Positions 54,254 to 63,780 of a stretch of DNA of 64,000 nucleotides are shown piece after piece. The notes beneath the pieces were generated by a model that saw only the letters and a list, made by a program, of their open reading frames with translations, did not search any database and was not told where the DNA came from. This DNA comes from Clostridium sp. GTDB taxonomy: Bacteria > Bacillota > Clostridia > Lachnospirales > Lachnospiraceae. Where the stretch lies: contig JAISOV010000016.1 in assembly GCA_031275405.1 (NCBI GenBank), positions 1 to 64,000 on the forward strand. Reading direction: 5' to 3'. Both the position numbers and the translations under genes were made by a program. Every line of letters starts with the position of its first letter. The first letter of the stretch is position 1.

Positions 54254-54959
54254 CTTCTCCCTCCAGCTCGAAGAACACCTTTTCCAGCGACGAATCGCCG
54301 CGCACTCTTGCCATATCGCCATATGCTATGAGTTTCCCGCCCTTGATGATCGCCACCTTGTCGCACAGCTTTTCCGCTACCTCCAGGACGTGTGTGGAGA
54401 AGAATACCGCTCCGCCTCTATCGCATTTTTCACGCATGATGTCCTTTACGGTACGGCTCGCCTTCGGATCTAAGCCGACAAACGGCTCGTCCAGCACCAT
54501 AAAATCAGGCTCGTGGATGAGCGCCGCTATGAGCGCGAGCTTCTGCTTCATGCCGTGGGAATACGCCGAGACGGGCAAAGCCAGGTCGGCGGTCAGTTCA
54601 AACAGCTGGGCATATTGACGGATACGCTTCCCGCGCTCATCACTGCCGACACCGTACACGTCCGCGATGAAATTCAGGTACCTGATGCCCGAAAGGAAAT
54701 CGTAAAGGTCGGGGTTATCCGGCACATAGGCAGTGCGGCGCTTGCACTCCAGCGGCTCTTTCCGGACCGATTTGCCGCCGATGCGGATCTCCCCGGAATC
54801 AAAGCCTAGTATGCCGCAGACGGCTTTGATCGTCGTGGTCTTGCCGGCTCCGTTGTGTCCGATGAAGCCGCAGATCTCACCCGGCGCGATATGCAAGGAC
54901 AGATCGTCCACGGCGCGCTTGCCGCCGTATGTCTTGGTCAGGCGGTCGATTCTCAGCAT
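54249..54959 (-). CDS. ABC transporter ATP-binding protein
   Basis: The 236-residue protein has Walker A GHNGAGKTTTIK, signature-like YSHGMKQKLALIAA, Walker B FMVLDEPFVGLDP and the switch His in FSTHVLEVAE. It is close in layout to the ATPase at 45.4-46.2 kb, so the two exporters are paralogous. An XRE-type regulator gene lies 173 bases upstream in the same direction. Confidence 0.9.
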   Translation of the reverse strand: MLRIDRLTKTYGGKRAVDDLSLHIAPGEICGFIGHNGAGKTTTIKAVCGILGFDSGEIRIGGKSVRKEPLECKRRTAYVPDNPDLYDFLSGIRYLNFIADVYGVGSDERGKRIRQYAQLFELTADLALPVSAYSHGMKQKLALIAALIHEPDFMVLDEPFVGLDPKASRTVKDIMREKCDRGGAVFFSTHVLEVAEKLCDKVAIIKGGKLIAYGDMARVRGDSSLEKVFFELEGEG

Positions 54960-55132
54960 GTCAGTTCCTCCCTATCGAATTGATCATATCAAAAAAACAC
55001 CTTCCTAAAAACTCCCTGATGCCAGGATACACCAAAGAGTCCTGCTTGTCCACTCTAAACGTGGACAAGCATTCCGGAGGTCCCGCCGCCAGAAACAAGT
55101 CTGCCCTTGGAGCTGCCCGGCCCGCTTCTCCG

Positions 55133-55483
55133 CTATTTTGCCTTCCTGCCTTTTGCCTTATACTTATCCAGCTGCGCGAAGTCGTCCATCATTTCCAAGA
55201 CCTTATCGCGTCCGTTCTGGTTCAGCTTCACATAGTTCTGCATGACACGGTTTTCCAGAAGCTGTTCGCCCAAGGGAGTATCCCTTTCCAAGGAAGAAAA
55301 GTCCACCGGGTTCAGGCTTAGCTTGTCACACATCTTGATCACGGTGCCATAAGCCATGCCGTCGATGCCGCGTTCCAGAGCCGTCACCAGAGTGCTGTAC
55401 GGAATGCCCATTTCCATCGCAAACTGGCGCACACTGCGGTACTGCCTTAAAATCTCCTGTTTCAAAACCTCTGCTTTCGTCAT
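55133..55483 (-). CDS. XRE-type helix-turn-helix regulator
   Basis: The 116-residue protein has RQFAMEMGIPYSTLVTALERG, a helix-turn-helix of the XRE class, followed by DGMAYGTVIKMCDKLSLNPV and a C-terminal helix tail (EMMDDFAQLDKYKAKGR). AGGAGGAAAAG precedes the start. It probably regulates itself and the ABC exporter downstream. The target operator was not found. Confidence 0.8.
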   Translation of the reverse strand: MTKAEVLKQEILRQYRSVRQFAMEMGIPYSTLVTALERGIDGMAYGTVIKMCDKLSLNPVDFSSLERDTPLGEQLLENRVMQNYVKLNQNGRDKVLEMMDDFAQLDKYKAKGRKAK

Positions 55484-55635
55484 ACACTTTTCCTCCTGAT
55501 GATCTCATGAGCGCTTTCTATCCAAAAGATTTTCTGCTCCTGTCATGTGTCTAGGAACAATATACGGTATTCCGTGTGTTTTTTCAAGCCTTATTCTGAA
55601 AAATCAGGAGAAGTTGCGTTTGATTCGGTCTGGCG

Positions 55636-57522
55636 TCATGGTTCAGACCCCTCCGTCAGCCGTTCCATCTCATCAAGCAGTTCCCCGAACACCCGCAGGG
55701 CTTCCCGCACGGGTTCTTTGGACGACATGTCCACCCCGGCGATTTTGAGCAGCTCTACCGGAGGCCTGGTACAGCCGCCGGACAGAAACTCCCGGTAAGC
55801 CGAAAGAGCCGTCTCCCCCTCCGTCAGGATCCTGTGCGCAAGCGCCACCGCCGCCGAGAAGCCTGTGGCATACTGGTACACATAAAAGTTCATATAAAAA
55901 TGGGGGATCCTCGCCCATTCCAGAGCGATCTCCTCATCCGACACGATCTGCGGGCCGTAATACTTCACGTTCAGCTCATAATACGCCTTGCTCAAGGACT
56001 CCGCCGTCAGCGCTTCCCCTCTTTCCGCCATGGAATGGGTGGTTTTTTCAAACTCCGCGAACATGGTCTGACGGTATACGGTCGCCTTAAAGTTTTCCAG
56101 AAAACGGTTGATCAAGTATGCCCGTTCGCTGATCCGCGCTTTTTCGGCGCCAGCCTCCTCGGCAGCCGCCTGCCCCTCGACCGGCTGGGCCTGCTTCGCC
56201 TGGTTCCGGTTCAGCAGATATTGGATCAGCAGGATCTCATTGCAGGTGGAAGCGACCTCCGCCACGAAAATCTTGTACTGGGAGTACAAAAAAGGCTGCG
56301 TCCGGTTGGAAAACCAGGAGTGCAGGGCGTGGCCCATCTCATGCGCCAAGGTGAACACGTCGTTCAGGGAGCCGTTATAGTTCATCAGCACATAGGGATG
56401 AATCCCATAAACCCCTGCGGAATAGGCGCCGCTGCGTTTGCCCTCATTTTCATAGACGTCGATCCAGCGGCGCTCGAAACCCTGCCTCAGCAGGGCGCAG
56501 TACTCCTCCCCCATAGGCTCCAGCGCCTTTAAGACGATGGCTTTCGCTTCCTCAAAGGAAAATTTCTTGTCTACGTCCGCGACTATGGGAACATAAAGAT
56601 CATACATATGAAGCTCGTCCAGACCCAGGACTTTTTTGCGCAGAGCGACATAACGGTGCAGTTTGTCCAGATTTTCGTTCACCACTTCGATCAGACTGTC
56701 ATAGACCGCCGTCGGCACGTTGCTGACATCCAGAGACGCTTCCAAGGTAGAGGCGTATTTACGGGCCTTGGCTTCAAACATCAGCTGCCTTACCTGGCCG
56801 TTGTAGAGAACGCCGAGGGTATTCCGGAATTTCCCGTAGGTCTGGTACACGCCGAGAAAGGCTTCTTTCCTCACCCTACGCTCCTTGCTGTTCAACAGAG
56901 CGGAATATCTGCCGTGGGTCAGCCTGACCGTCTCGCCTGTTTCGTCCGTGATGGTGGGGAACTGCAGATCGCCGTTGCTGAACATGCCAAAGACCGTTCC
57001 CGGCGTGCTTCTGATTTCCTTCGCCGCCGCCAGCAGTTCCTCCATCTGCGCGTTCAGCCGATGGGCCTTGCGTCTGGCCAGTTCCTCTATATACAGGCGG
57101 TATTCCTCCAGACCGGCTTCCTCGCGGTAAAAATCGGCCAGCCGCTCCGGCGTCAGTTCCAGTATCATCGGATCCATAAAACTAAGCTTCGTTTCCAGTT
57201 CCACCGCGATACTCATGATTTTCTGCAAATTTTCCTGGCCGGCGGCATTTTTGGCATCCGTGTCGGCGACGCGCCCCGCATAGGACGCGGCAAGCTCTAT
57301 TTTCCGGAGACACTGCGCGTACAGGTTGAGCGTTTCCCATAAATGGCTCCCGTCCGCCGTCATCTCCTGTTTCCGGTTCTGCGCCTCCTGCGCCAGCTCT
57401 TTCGATTCCCGGATGTCCTTTTCCCAGTCCTTCACGGACGCGTACATGTCTTCTATCGCCCAGGTGTCCTCTAACGGAACCTCGCTTCTTTTCGGCAGTT
57501 CTACGGATCTTCTGTTCTCCAC
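55636..57522 (-). CDS. pepF: Oligoendopeptidase F
   Basis: GTG at 57522 is preceded by AAAGGAGGA and gives MENRRSVELPKRSEVP. The 628-residue protein has the M3 zinc motif HEMGHALHSWF near residue 394, with Glu ligand region EVASTCNEILL downstream, and the N-terminal helical domain of PepF. It hydrolyses peptides of about 7-17 residues in the cytoplasm. A charged insertion (QPVEGQAAAEEAGAEKA) lies near 460. The extended frame upstream of GTG is a repeat-rich region and not part of the protein. Confidence 0.92.
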   Translation of the reverse strand: MENRRSVELPKRSEVPLEDTWAIEDMYASVKDWEKDIRESKELAQEAQNRKQEMTADGSHLWETLNLYAQCLRKIELAASYAGRVADTDAKNAAGQENLQKIMSIAVELETKLSFMDPMILELTPERLADFYREEAGLEEYRLYIEELARRKAHRLNAQMEELLAAAKEIRSTPGTVFGMFSNGDLQFPTITDETGETVRLTHGRYSALLNSKERRVRKEAFLGVYQTYGKFRNTLGVLYNGQVRQLMFEAKARKYASTLEASLDVSNVPTAVYDSLIEVVNENLDKLHRYVALRKKVLGLDELHMYDLYVPIVADVDKKFSFEEAKAIVLKALEPMGEEYCALLRQGFERRWIDVYENEGKRSGAYSAGVYGIHPYVLMNYNGSLNDVFTLAHEMGHALHSWFSNRTQPFLYSQYKIFVAEVASTCNEILLIQYLLNRNQAKQAQPVEGQAAAEEAGAEKARISERAYLINRFLENFKATVYRQTMFAEFEKTTHSMAERGEALTAESLSKAYYELNVKYYGPQIVSDEEIALEWARIPHFYMNFYVYQYATGFSAAVALAHRILTEGETALSAYREFLSGGCTRPPVELLKIAGVDMSSKEPVREALRVFGELLDEMERLTEGSEP

Positions 57523-57547
57523 CGTGTTCCTCCTTTTTGGGGTCTGC

Positions 57548-57681
57548 CGCTTGGGCGGCATACCGCTTTTTCTGATTCCCGGCCAGCCGCCTGTTTGAGC
57601 GGCAGATCTTTCTCCGGCTCCTGATCAGCCGCCTGCTGAGACGGCCTCTCTGCCTCCCGCTTGGGCGGCATACCGCTTTTT
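57548..57681 (-). repeat. Short direct repeat pair with hairpins between pepF and the ABC permease
   Basis: CGCTTGGGCGGCATACCGCT and four more bases recur at 57548-57571 and 57658-57681. TGCCGC-TTGG-GCGGCA can fold in the left copy. The right copy overlaps the end of the ABC permease gene. It is another extragenic repeat family. Confidence 0.55.
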
Positions 57682-58951
57682 ACCTCGTATGTCTGATACG
57701 TTTGAGCGCGGTGCGCAGTTTCATAGGGTTCCCATAATGCAGGGTTCCCATACGGTAGATCTTCGCGCCCAGGAAACCCGCGCCGAAAATGGACAGCACC
57801 AAGATCCCGAACGAGACCGCGACTTCCCAAGCCGAAACCGTATTCATAGCGATCCGGACGAACATCGTGCTATAAGAGCTGACCGGCAGGAACGAAAAGA
57901 TCTTATTAACGATCCCGTCCGGATTGCCGATCTGACTCAGGGAAATAAAATAGATGACCATCACAGCCACCATCAGCCCGGAAGAGCTTTTGCTGATGTC
58001 CTCCGTCTTGCTCACCAGCGCGCCCACGGCGCCGTAACAGAACGCGTAAAACAGATAGCCGCCCAAGCCGAAGCAGGCAAACGCCAGCAGGACATTGGCG
58101 GGAATCTGGAAGATCCTGTCCAACATGCCGCCCCATTGTTCCCTGTTGATCCGGTAGGAAACCAGCGCGGCCCCTAAGATCAGCCCGGCCTGGAGCAGGC
58201 CGCCGATCGCCCCCGCGATCACTTTCCCGAACAGCAGGCTGTTCGGAGTGGTGGACGTGACCAGAACCTCGATAGCGCGGTTGCTTTTCTCACCCGTCAC
58301 CGATACCGCGATCATCTGCCCGTACAGGAGAATGAACATAAAGATCAGAATAACCAGGACATAGCAGTACCAGTAGCTGTTCCCGACGTCCTGATTCAGC
58401 ACCTGCTGCGTCGCCGTGACCGGCGGCGATACCAGGCCGCTGATTTCCGGATAGTCCAGTCCGCGCGCCTTGCAGTATTCCATGCGGTAAAACTCCTTCA
58501 TGGCTTCCTCAAACTGCCCGCTGCTGCTGTCGAACATGCCTTTATTATAGACGTAATAATCATATTCCGAAGTCGATTTTACCACGAACCCCGCCTTGAC
58601 TATCCGGGCTTGCACCGCTTCTTCTACTTCCGCCGCCGAATCCGCCGGCGTCCAGCGCACATCCGGGAAGAAATCCGCCAGAAACGCCGGATCCAGCTTT
58701 CCGGTCTGATCGAACAGGATCATCTCCCGCGAAGCGTCCTGCGCCGGATCCTCCTGATCAGCCGTTTCCGTTTCCGGCGGCAGCCCCTCCCTTTCTCCCG
58801 AACCGGTCGCCGCCCCGAAAAAAGAAAAGACCCTCGGAAAAAACAGCAGGATGACCGCCGCCGCCGCAAAAAGCAGGGTGATCAGCAGAAAGCCTTTATT
58901 GGCGACATATTCTTTCAGTTCATACTGCAAGACCAGCGCGAATTTCCTCAT
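57680..58951 (-). CDS. ABC-2 type permease (NatB-like)
   Basis: The 423-residue protein has one N-terminal helix (LITLLFAAAAVILLFFPRV), an external domain of about 130 residues, then five or six helices (YCYVLVILIFMFILLYGQMIAV, VMVIYFISLSQIG). This layout is typical of NatB-like ABC-2 permeases that export Na+ or drugs. The ATPase gene is 45 bases upstream in the same direction. Confidence 0.85.
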   Translation of the reverse strand: MRKFALVLQYELKEYVANKGFLLITLLFAAAAVILLFFPRVFSFFGAATGSGEREGLPPETETADQEDPAQDASREMILFDQTGKLDPAFLADFFPDVRWTPADSAAEVEEAVQARIVKAGFVVKSTSEYDYYVYNKGMFDSSSGQFEEAMKEFYRMEYCKARGLDYPEISGLVSPPVTATQQVLNQDVGNSYWYCYVLVILIFMFILLYGQMIAVSVTGEKSNRAIEVLVTSTTPNSLLFGKVIAGAIGGLLQAGLILGAALVSYRINREQWGGMLDRIFQIPANVLLAFACFGLGGYLFYAFCYGAVGALVSKTEDISKSSSGLMVAVMVIYFISLSQIGNPDGIVNKIFSFLPVSSYSTMFVRIAMNTVSAWEVAVSFGILVLSIFGAGFLGAKIYRMGTLHYGNPMKLRTALKRIRHTR

Positions 58952-58996
58952 AACGATCCTGCTCCTTTCTCAAAATAAAACGACACGAACCCCTGT

Positions 58997-59911
58997 TCAC
59001 GCTTCTTCGCCGACTTTCGCGATGAAAATATCGTTCAGCGAGGGTTCATATCTTCCGAAACGCTCCACGTCAATATCCGTATCCGCCAGTTTCCGGAGCA
59101 GGGCGCTTTGATCCGTGCCTTTGATGTTCAGGATCAGAAACTCTTTTTTGCGTCCGTCCACTTCCACCAGACCGCCCAGCTCCTGTTCCAGTTTCTTGGC
59201 AAGCTGTTCATGAGAATAATTTTCCGCCGCCAGCACCAGCCGGCAATTGCCGTATTCTTTTTTGATGTCTTTGAGCCTGCCCGACAGCACGACGCTGCCG
59301 TGGTCGATCACGGTGATCTGGTCGCAGAACTCTTCCACATAGCTCATCTGGTGGCTGGAAAAAATAACCAGCTTCTTTTCCGCGATCAGCTCATTGACCA
59401 CAGCTTTCAGGATCTGGGAGTTGACGGGATCCAGTCCGCTGAAAGGTTCGTCCAAGATGATGATGTCCGGGTCGCAGACCAGGGTTGCCGCCAGCTGCAC
59501 TTTCTGTTGATTGCCCTTCGACAGCGTTTCCAGCTTGCGGGTTTCGTACTCTTCCACCTCCAGCCTTTTCAGCCATTTTTTCATGCTCTCTTTTGCCTGG
59601 GAAAGCTTCATCCCCCGCAGCCTTGCCAGATAGACCATCTGCTCCGCCACCGTCCGCTTAGGGTACAGCCCCCTTTCCTCCGGCAGATAGCCGATCTTGT
59701 GGGCTGCCGGCACGAACTTTTTCCCATCCAGGAGGATCTCGCCGCTGTCCGCGTGGAAGACCTCCATCAGAATACGCATGACGGTGGTCTTCCCCGCGCC
59801 GTTTTTCCCGAGCAGCCCAAGCGCGATCCCGCTTTCCACCGCAAAGCTGACGCCCCGCAGGACTTCCGTTTCGCCAAAGCTCTTACGAACCGCCCTTACC
59901 TCCAGTTGCAT
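58997..59911 (-). CDS. ABC transporter ATP-binding protein (NatA-like)
   Basis: The 304-residue protein has Walker A GKNGAGKTTVMR, signature LSKGNQQKVQLAATL, Walker B IIILDEPFSGLDP and switch His in FSSHQMSYVE, plus a C-terminal domain of about 80 residues as in NatA/ABC-2 drug exporters. GAAAGGAGCG precedes ATG 59911. It pairs with the NatB-like permease. Confidence 0.9.
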   Translation of the reverse strand: MQLEVRAVRKSFGETEVLRGVSFAVESGIALGLLGKNGAGKTTVMRILMEVFHADSGEILLDGKKFVPAAHKIGYLPEERGLYPKRTVAEQMVYLARLRGMKLSQAKESMKKWLKRLEVEEYETRKLETLSKGNQQKVQLAATLVCDPDIIILDEPFSGLDPVNSQILKAVVNELIAEKKLVIFSSHQMSYVEEFCDQITVIDHGSVVLSGRLKDIKKEYGNCRLVLAAENYSHEQLAKKLEQELGGLVEVDGRKKEFLILNIKGTDQSALLRKLADTDIDVERFGRYEPSLNDIFIAKVGEEA

Positions 59912-59956
59912 GACGACGCTCCTTTCTCTTACCAGTCACTCTTACTTCCAGTTTTA

Positions 59957-60056
59957 TTTTTGCTCCCATCCGCCCCCTTGTTCCGTAAGGCCTCATGCCT
60001 CCGGCCCTGCCACGGCCATTTTCCCATCCGCCCCCTTCGTCCTGTAAGGCGTCATG
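59957..60056. repeat. Tandem repeat pair related to the aroQ leader repeat
   Basis: Two copies (59964-60000 and about 60024-60056) share CCATCCGCCCCCTT and GTAAGGC-TCATG. The first also begins TTTTGCTCCCATCCGCCC, differing by one base from the aroQ leader core. They lie between the NatA-like gene and the oxidoreductase gene. Confidence 0.5.
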
Positions 60057-60154
60057 GGCGGGTATCCGGATCAGAGGGGCTGAAAGCTTCTTTCGGCCCC
60101 TCTCCATCGCCTGGCGGACACCGGTTTCCGGATGAAAAAGAGATTTTTCCGGCT

Positions 60155-61135
60155 TTACGTCTGCGCTTCCATAGGATACCTCATGCCCCACTGGCCGCGC
60201 AGCTCATCCATCCACTCCATCATCCGGATCGTTTCCGCGTGGGGCAGCTGCGCGCATTCCAGTTCTCCGTTTTCGATGGCCCGGACACAGGCTTCCACCT
60301 CGTACTCGTACCCGGTGATCTGCTTCGGCGCGGCATAGGTTTCCAGTAACTCCCGGTTCCGGCCGTAGACGTCGAGCCGTTCAAAATTGCTGATGTTCGC
60401 CACCTCCACATAGCCCTGATCCCCGTAGACCAGCCCCCTGCGGTCGCTGGAAAACCGGAAGGAACTGTTCAGCAGAGCCATTTTCCCATCCCGGTAACGC
60501 AGGGTGATGCTGTTCTGGGCGTCCACTCCGGTCTCGGTCATCACGGCTTGGCCGCAGATGCTTTCTATCTGGCCTCCAAAAACCATCGCCGCAAAATTCA
60601 GCGGATAGATCCCCAAGTCCAGCAGCGCTCCCCCCGCAAGCTCCGGCCTGACATACCGCTCCCGGTCTCCCAGCAGATAGCACAGATTGGCGGTCAGCAT
60701 ATGGGGAACCCCGATCTTTCCTCCCGCGATGATGGCTTCCAGCGTCCTGCGCATAGGCATATACCGCGTCCAGACGGCTTCCGTCAGCAGAAGCCCCTTC
60801 GCCTCTGCCAGTGCCAGCACTTCCCTGGCCTGGGCGGCATTTACGGTAAACGCCTTTTCGCACAGGACATGTTTCCCGTTCTCCAGGCACAGCCTGATAT
60901 GTGCAGCATGATGGGAGTGGGGCGTGGCGATATAGATCAGTTCCACCTCCGGATCCCGCACCATCTCTTCATAAGAGCCATACGCCTTACGAAAGCCCCA
61001 CCTCCGCGCAAAAGCCTCGGCGCGGACATACTCTCTGGCGGCTATCCCGTACCGCTCCACCGTCCCCATCCTCCGGAGCGTATCCGCCATGACCTCCGCG
61101 ATCGTTCCCGCTCCGATGATTCCTGCTTTGATCAT
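60155..61135 (-). CDS. Gfo/Idh/MocA family oxidoreductase
   Basis: The start at 61135 gives MIKAGIIGAGTIAEVMA, the NAD(P)-binding motif. An ATG at 61147 and GTG at 61144 lie closer to the AAGGAG. The 326-residue protein has the conserved EKP-like CEKAF motif after GKHVL and the C-terminal alpha/beta domain (GGALLDLGIYPLNFAAMVFGG). It oxidises or reduces a sugar or related substrate that cannot be named. Its leader is copy 2 of the two-hairpin repeat. Confidence 0.88.
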   Translation of the reverse strand: MIKAGIIGAGTIAEVMADTLRRMGTVERYGIAAREYVRAEAFARRWGFRKAYGSYEEMVRDPEVELIYIATPHSHHAAHIRLCLENGKHVLCEKAFTVNAAQAREVLALAEAKGLLLTEAVWTRYMPMRRTLEAIIAGGKIGVPHMLTANLCYLLGDRERYVRPELAGGALLDLGIYPLNFAAMVFGGQIESICGQAVMTETGVDAQNSITLRYRDGKMALLNSSFRFSSDRRGLVYGDQGYVEVANISNFERLDVYGRNRELLETYAAPKQITGYEYEVEACVRAIENGELECAQLPHAETIRMMEWMDELRGQWGMRYPMEAQT

Positions 61136-61144
61136 GGGGAACAC

Positions 61145-61216
61145 CATACTCCTTCCAAAGTCTGGAAGCTTTGTGCGTAGCACAAAGCTCCGGTCAAAAG
61201 AACGCAATTCTTTCCA
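61145..61216 (-). repeat. Leader repeat with two hairpins and ribosome binding site, copy 2
   Basis: Read leftward: AAAGAA-TTGCG-TTCTTT hairpin, GCTTTGTGC-TAC-GCACAAAGC hairpin (9 bp), then AAGGAG and start codon. It is the counterpart of 54181-54253, here in front of an oxidoreductase gene. Confidence 0.75.
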
Positions 61217-61317
61217 TCTTGCCCCATCTGCCGATACTTGCCTTTTTACGAAATCGTAAACTTCCGTGAAATATAGGATACCATACTATAGAAAAGATGT
61301 CCAGAGGAAAGTTGGAG

Positions 61318-61975
61318 CTTGCATGAGTGCCTTTCGGTATCTTTCGCTTTACCATTTTATTAGTTACCTCATTTGTACCCCTTTCGTATGAGCTGTAAGG
61401 GTGGCAGTAATATAGCTCTGTACATTTTCCCTATCCTAATACGGAATTTCCCAGCTCTTCACAATATGCAAATTCACTGCCATTATCTGCCGTTATCGTT
61501 TGAAACACTTCCTTAAAATATTGTGCCTCTTTTTCTCTCTAACCTGTTCACGGCATCTACTTACCGCCTCTGCCGTATGCACTGGCAATTTAAAAAGAAT
61601 TTCTGCCCTTGTTTTTCTCTCTGTCAGTACCAATAGGCTGTTTTTTAGATTTCCCACGCTTTCCCTCTACGGTATCCATTTCCCAGGTTCCAAACGCTTC
61701 TCTTGTTTCTATGTTTCTATTTCCGCCGGTCTTTTTTCTATGCTCTCGCCCGCCGCTGCCCGTGCCTGCTTTTTTACTTTGTTATATCTATGCTTTTCAT
61801 TTTTCTTTACTGATAAATTCTTATTCATTTAAGTGCAGGAATATAGCCTTGTCTATATAGCTGTAAAGAGTGGTTACGCAAATTGTAAGGCTAAACTCTC
61901 CCTCTCTTGCCTGTGTTTTCAATTCCCCCAGTACCGCAGCCGGGTTACAATCATTATTTATTTCAGCATAGCATA
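61318..61975 (-). pseudogene. Decayed IS30-family transposase
   Basis: Read leftward, several frames each match parts of an IS30 transposase: [101 protein letters not shown], and YCHPYSSYERGTNEVTNKMV. Frameshifts and stops separate them. The 5' part is missing where it joins rmlA and the end fades near 61318. No intact ends were found. Confidence 0.85.
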
Positions 61976-62207
61976 GATGAATGCCGAACTTCTCTCCATT
62001 TCCTAAAAGGTTTTGAAATCTTGGCAACTCATTTGGAGTAGAAATAATCAGTATATCCTGGATTCCCGCCAGCATAAGCGTACTTAGGGGATAATAAATC
62101 ATAGGCTTATTATATACAGGTAGCAGTTGCTTACTTGTAGTGTGAGTTAATGGATATAGTCTAGTACCGATCCCTCCTGCCAGAATAATTCTCCTTATGA
62201 CGCTCAC
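61821..62207 (-). pseudogene. rmlA: rmlA 5' fragment fused to IS30 remnant
   Basis: The first 78 residues match glucose-1-phosphate thymidylyltransferase ([58 protein letters not shown]), about a quarter of the normal 290 residues. From about 61973 the frame continues into the IS30 transposase remnant ([27 protein letters not shown]) and stops at 61821. The nucleotidyltransferase cannot be active. It starts just after the FkbH-like gene in the same direction. Confidence 0.88.
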
Positions 62208-62208
62208 C

Positions 62209-63780
62209 TCACTGGCTTTCTATTATTTTTATCTTCCATTTGAATGCCGCAGATAAAGATGTTTTTACATCATAATTCTTTCCTGTAGACGAAAAGTAAA
62301 GTTTGATTATCTGATAATTATTATGGATAAATAACAGCATTTCATTTTCAATTTTTCTTCCTAATGCGCGACACGATAAACAAAAAAGTGTTATCACATC
62401 TGACTCGATTTCAAAAGCACCTACTAATCCTAAATCCGAAAAGCGATCTGAAACAGAAACAGAATATAATTTGATTCTATTGTTTTCACATCGTTTTTTT
62501 ATATCAAAAACAGTATATCGCGTTCCGTTTGTGCATTTGCTTGTCCGTTGAGAAAGCTCCGAGATACGGTTATATTCAATCGGCAAAGCTTCATGAATAT
62601 CTATTTTGATTTCAAGTGCGGTTATATATTGGTCGTAATTTTTATATTGAGCCTTTAATGTTTCGCGAGATTGATTAGTTCGGTAGGTTTCGTTGCGTCT
62701 TTTAATATCCACTATATCAATATTGCTTTTAAGATTGAAACAAGATAATCCTTCATTGATTGAATCACGTTTATATAAAAGCGTTGTTACCTCCGGCAAC
62801 ATAGATTTTACGGCTTCGATCTCTATGGGCGAATCGTCAACAAAAACCATGCTGTCAAGACTGATATTCAGCGTTTCAGCAATTCGCCTTATGTTATCGG
62901 GCTTATTGTCCCAATTTACTTGAAAACAAGCTATATGTTCCTCTTTTAAAATCATTTCGCTGTGTTTGTGGAACATAGTCATTACGTCAGGCAAATCATT
63001 TTTACTGCAAATGATAAGGATAACACCATGATAAAACATCGAAAGGACAAATCTTTGAAAATCTTGATAAGGCCGCCCGAACCCGCTCCCGCCGAGCTGG
63101 ATGTTTTCTATGCCATCTTCGGAGAGAATGCCGCCCCAAAGGACGTTGTCGCAGTCAAGCACAAGACATTTCTTTGTAATCCCTTTTTCAATAAGATATT
63201 GCTTGTGTATTTCCTTAACGGCGGCTTCAACCAATGCTTTGGAATAGGGCGCGTTCCAACGATATTTATTTTTTAGGTCGTATGCGTTGGCAGCGCCAAC
63301 TTCCGCAATTATATGCTTTAAATCAATAAAAACCACATTATCCCTTAATGCATCGCTTAATGCATTATTTATGTTATCGACAAGTGGATTATATGGATAG
63401 CCCATTACAACCGGAGAGTTTATGAAATAGTCCTCAAACAAAAACCATATTATATGGACATTTGAATACCCAGTTATGTCGGAGTAGAATTTTTTGCAAG
63501 CGGCAACGACTTCTTCAATGATTTGTTGGTCAGGAGCGGTTTGTGAATAGAGAAGATTGCAAGCGTTTAAATACGACGATTCTAAATTTAGCCAAACTAT
63601 AATGACATCCGATTCCCCGATCTGTTTTCGATACACATCATCATTTTGTTCACCGTAAGGAATAGGGTATATTTTTATATTTTCACCGAAATAAGTTTTT
63701 ATTAGCGTATTAAAGTGAGGATCAAAAATGATGTCTGATATTACACCAATATGTAATTCAGGAACTTCAAAATTATTCAT
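62209..63780 (-). CDS. FkbH-like HAD-superfamily protein
   Basis: The 523-residue protein has an N-terminal SGNH-like region, the HAD motif [20 protein letters not shown] near residue 206, ICSKND and [19 protein letters not shown], and a C-terminal GNAT-like region. This is the FkbH class that loads glyceryl or similar units on carrier proteins. Its start overlaps the stop of the acyl carrier protein gene (ATGA), confirming the pairing. Confidence 0.85.
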   Translation of the reverse strand: MNNFEVPELHIGVISDIIFDPHFNTLIKTYFGENIKIYPIPYGEQNDDVYRKQIGESDVIIVWLNLESSYLNACNLLYSQTAPDQQIIEEVVAACKKFYSDITGYSNVHIIWFLFEDYFINSPVVMGYPYNPLVDNINNALSDALRDNVVFIDLKHIIAEVGAANAYDLKNKYRWNAPYSKALVEAAVKEIHKQYLIEKGITKKCLVLDCDNVLWGGILSEDGIENIQLGGSGFGRPYQDFQRFVLSMFYHGVILIICSKNDLPDVMTMFHKHSEMILKEEHIACFQVNWDNKPDNIRRIAETLNISLDSMVFVDDSPIEIEAVKSMLPEVTTLLYKRDSINEGLSCFNLKSNIDIVDIKRRNETYRTNQSRETLKAQYKNYDQYITALEIKIDIHEALPIEYNRISELSQRTSKCTNGTRYTVFDIKKRCENNRIKLYSVSVSDRFSDLGLVGAFEIESDVITLFCLSCRALGRKIENEMLLFIHNNYQIIKLYFSSTGKNYDVKTSLSAAFKWKIKIIESQ

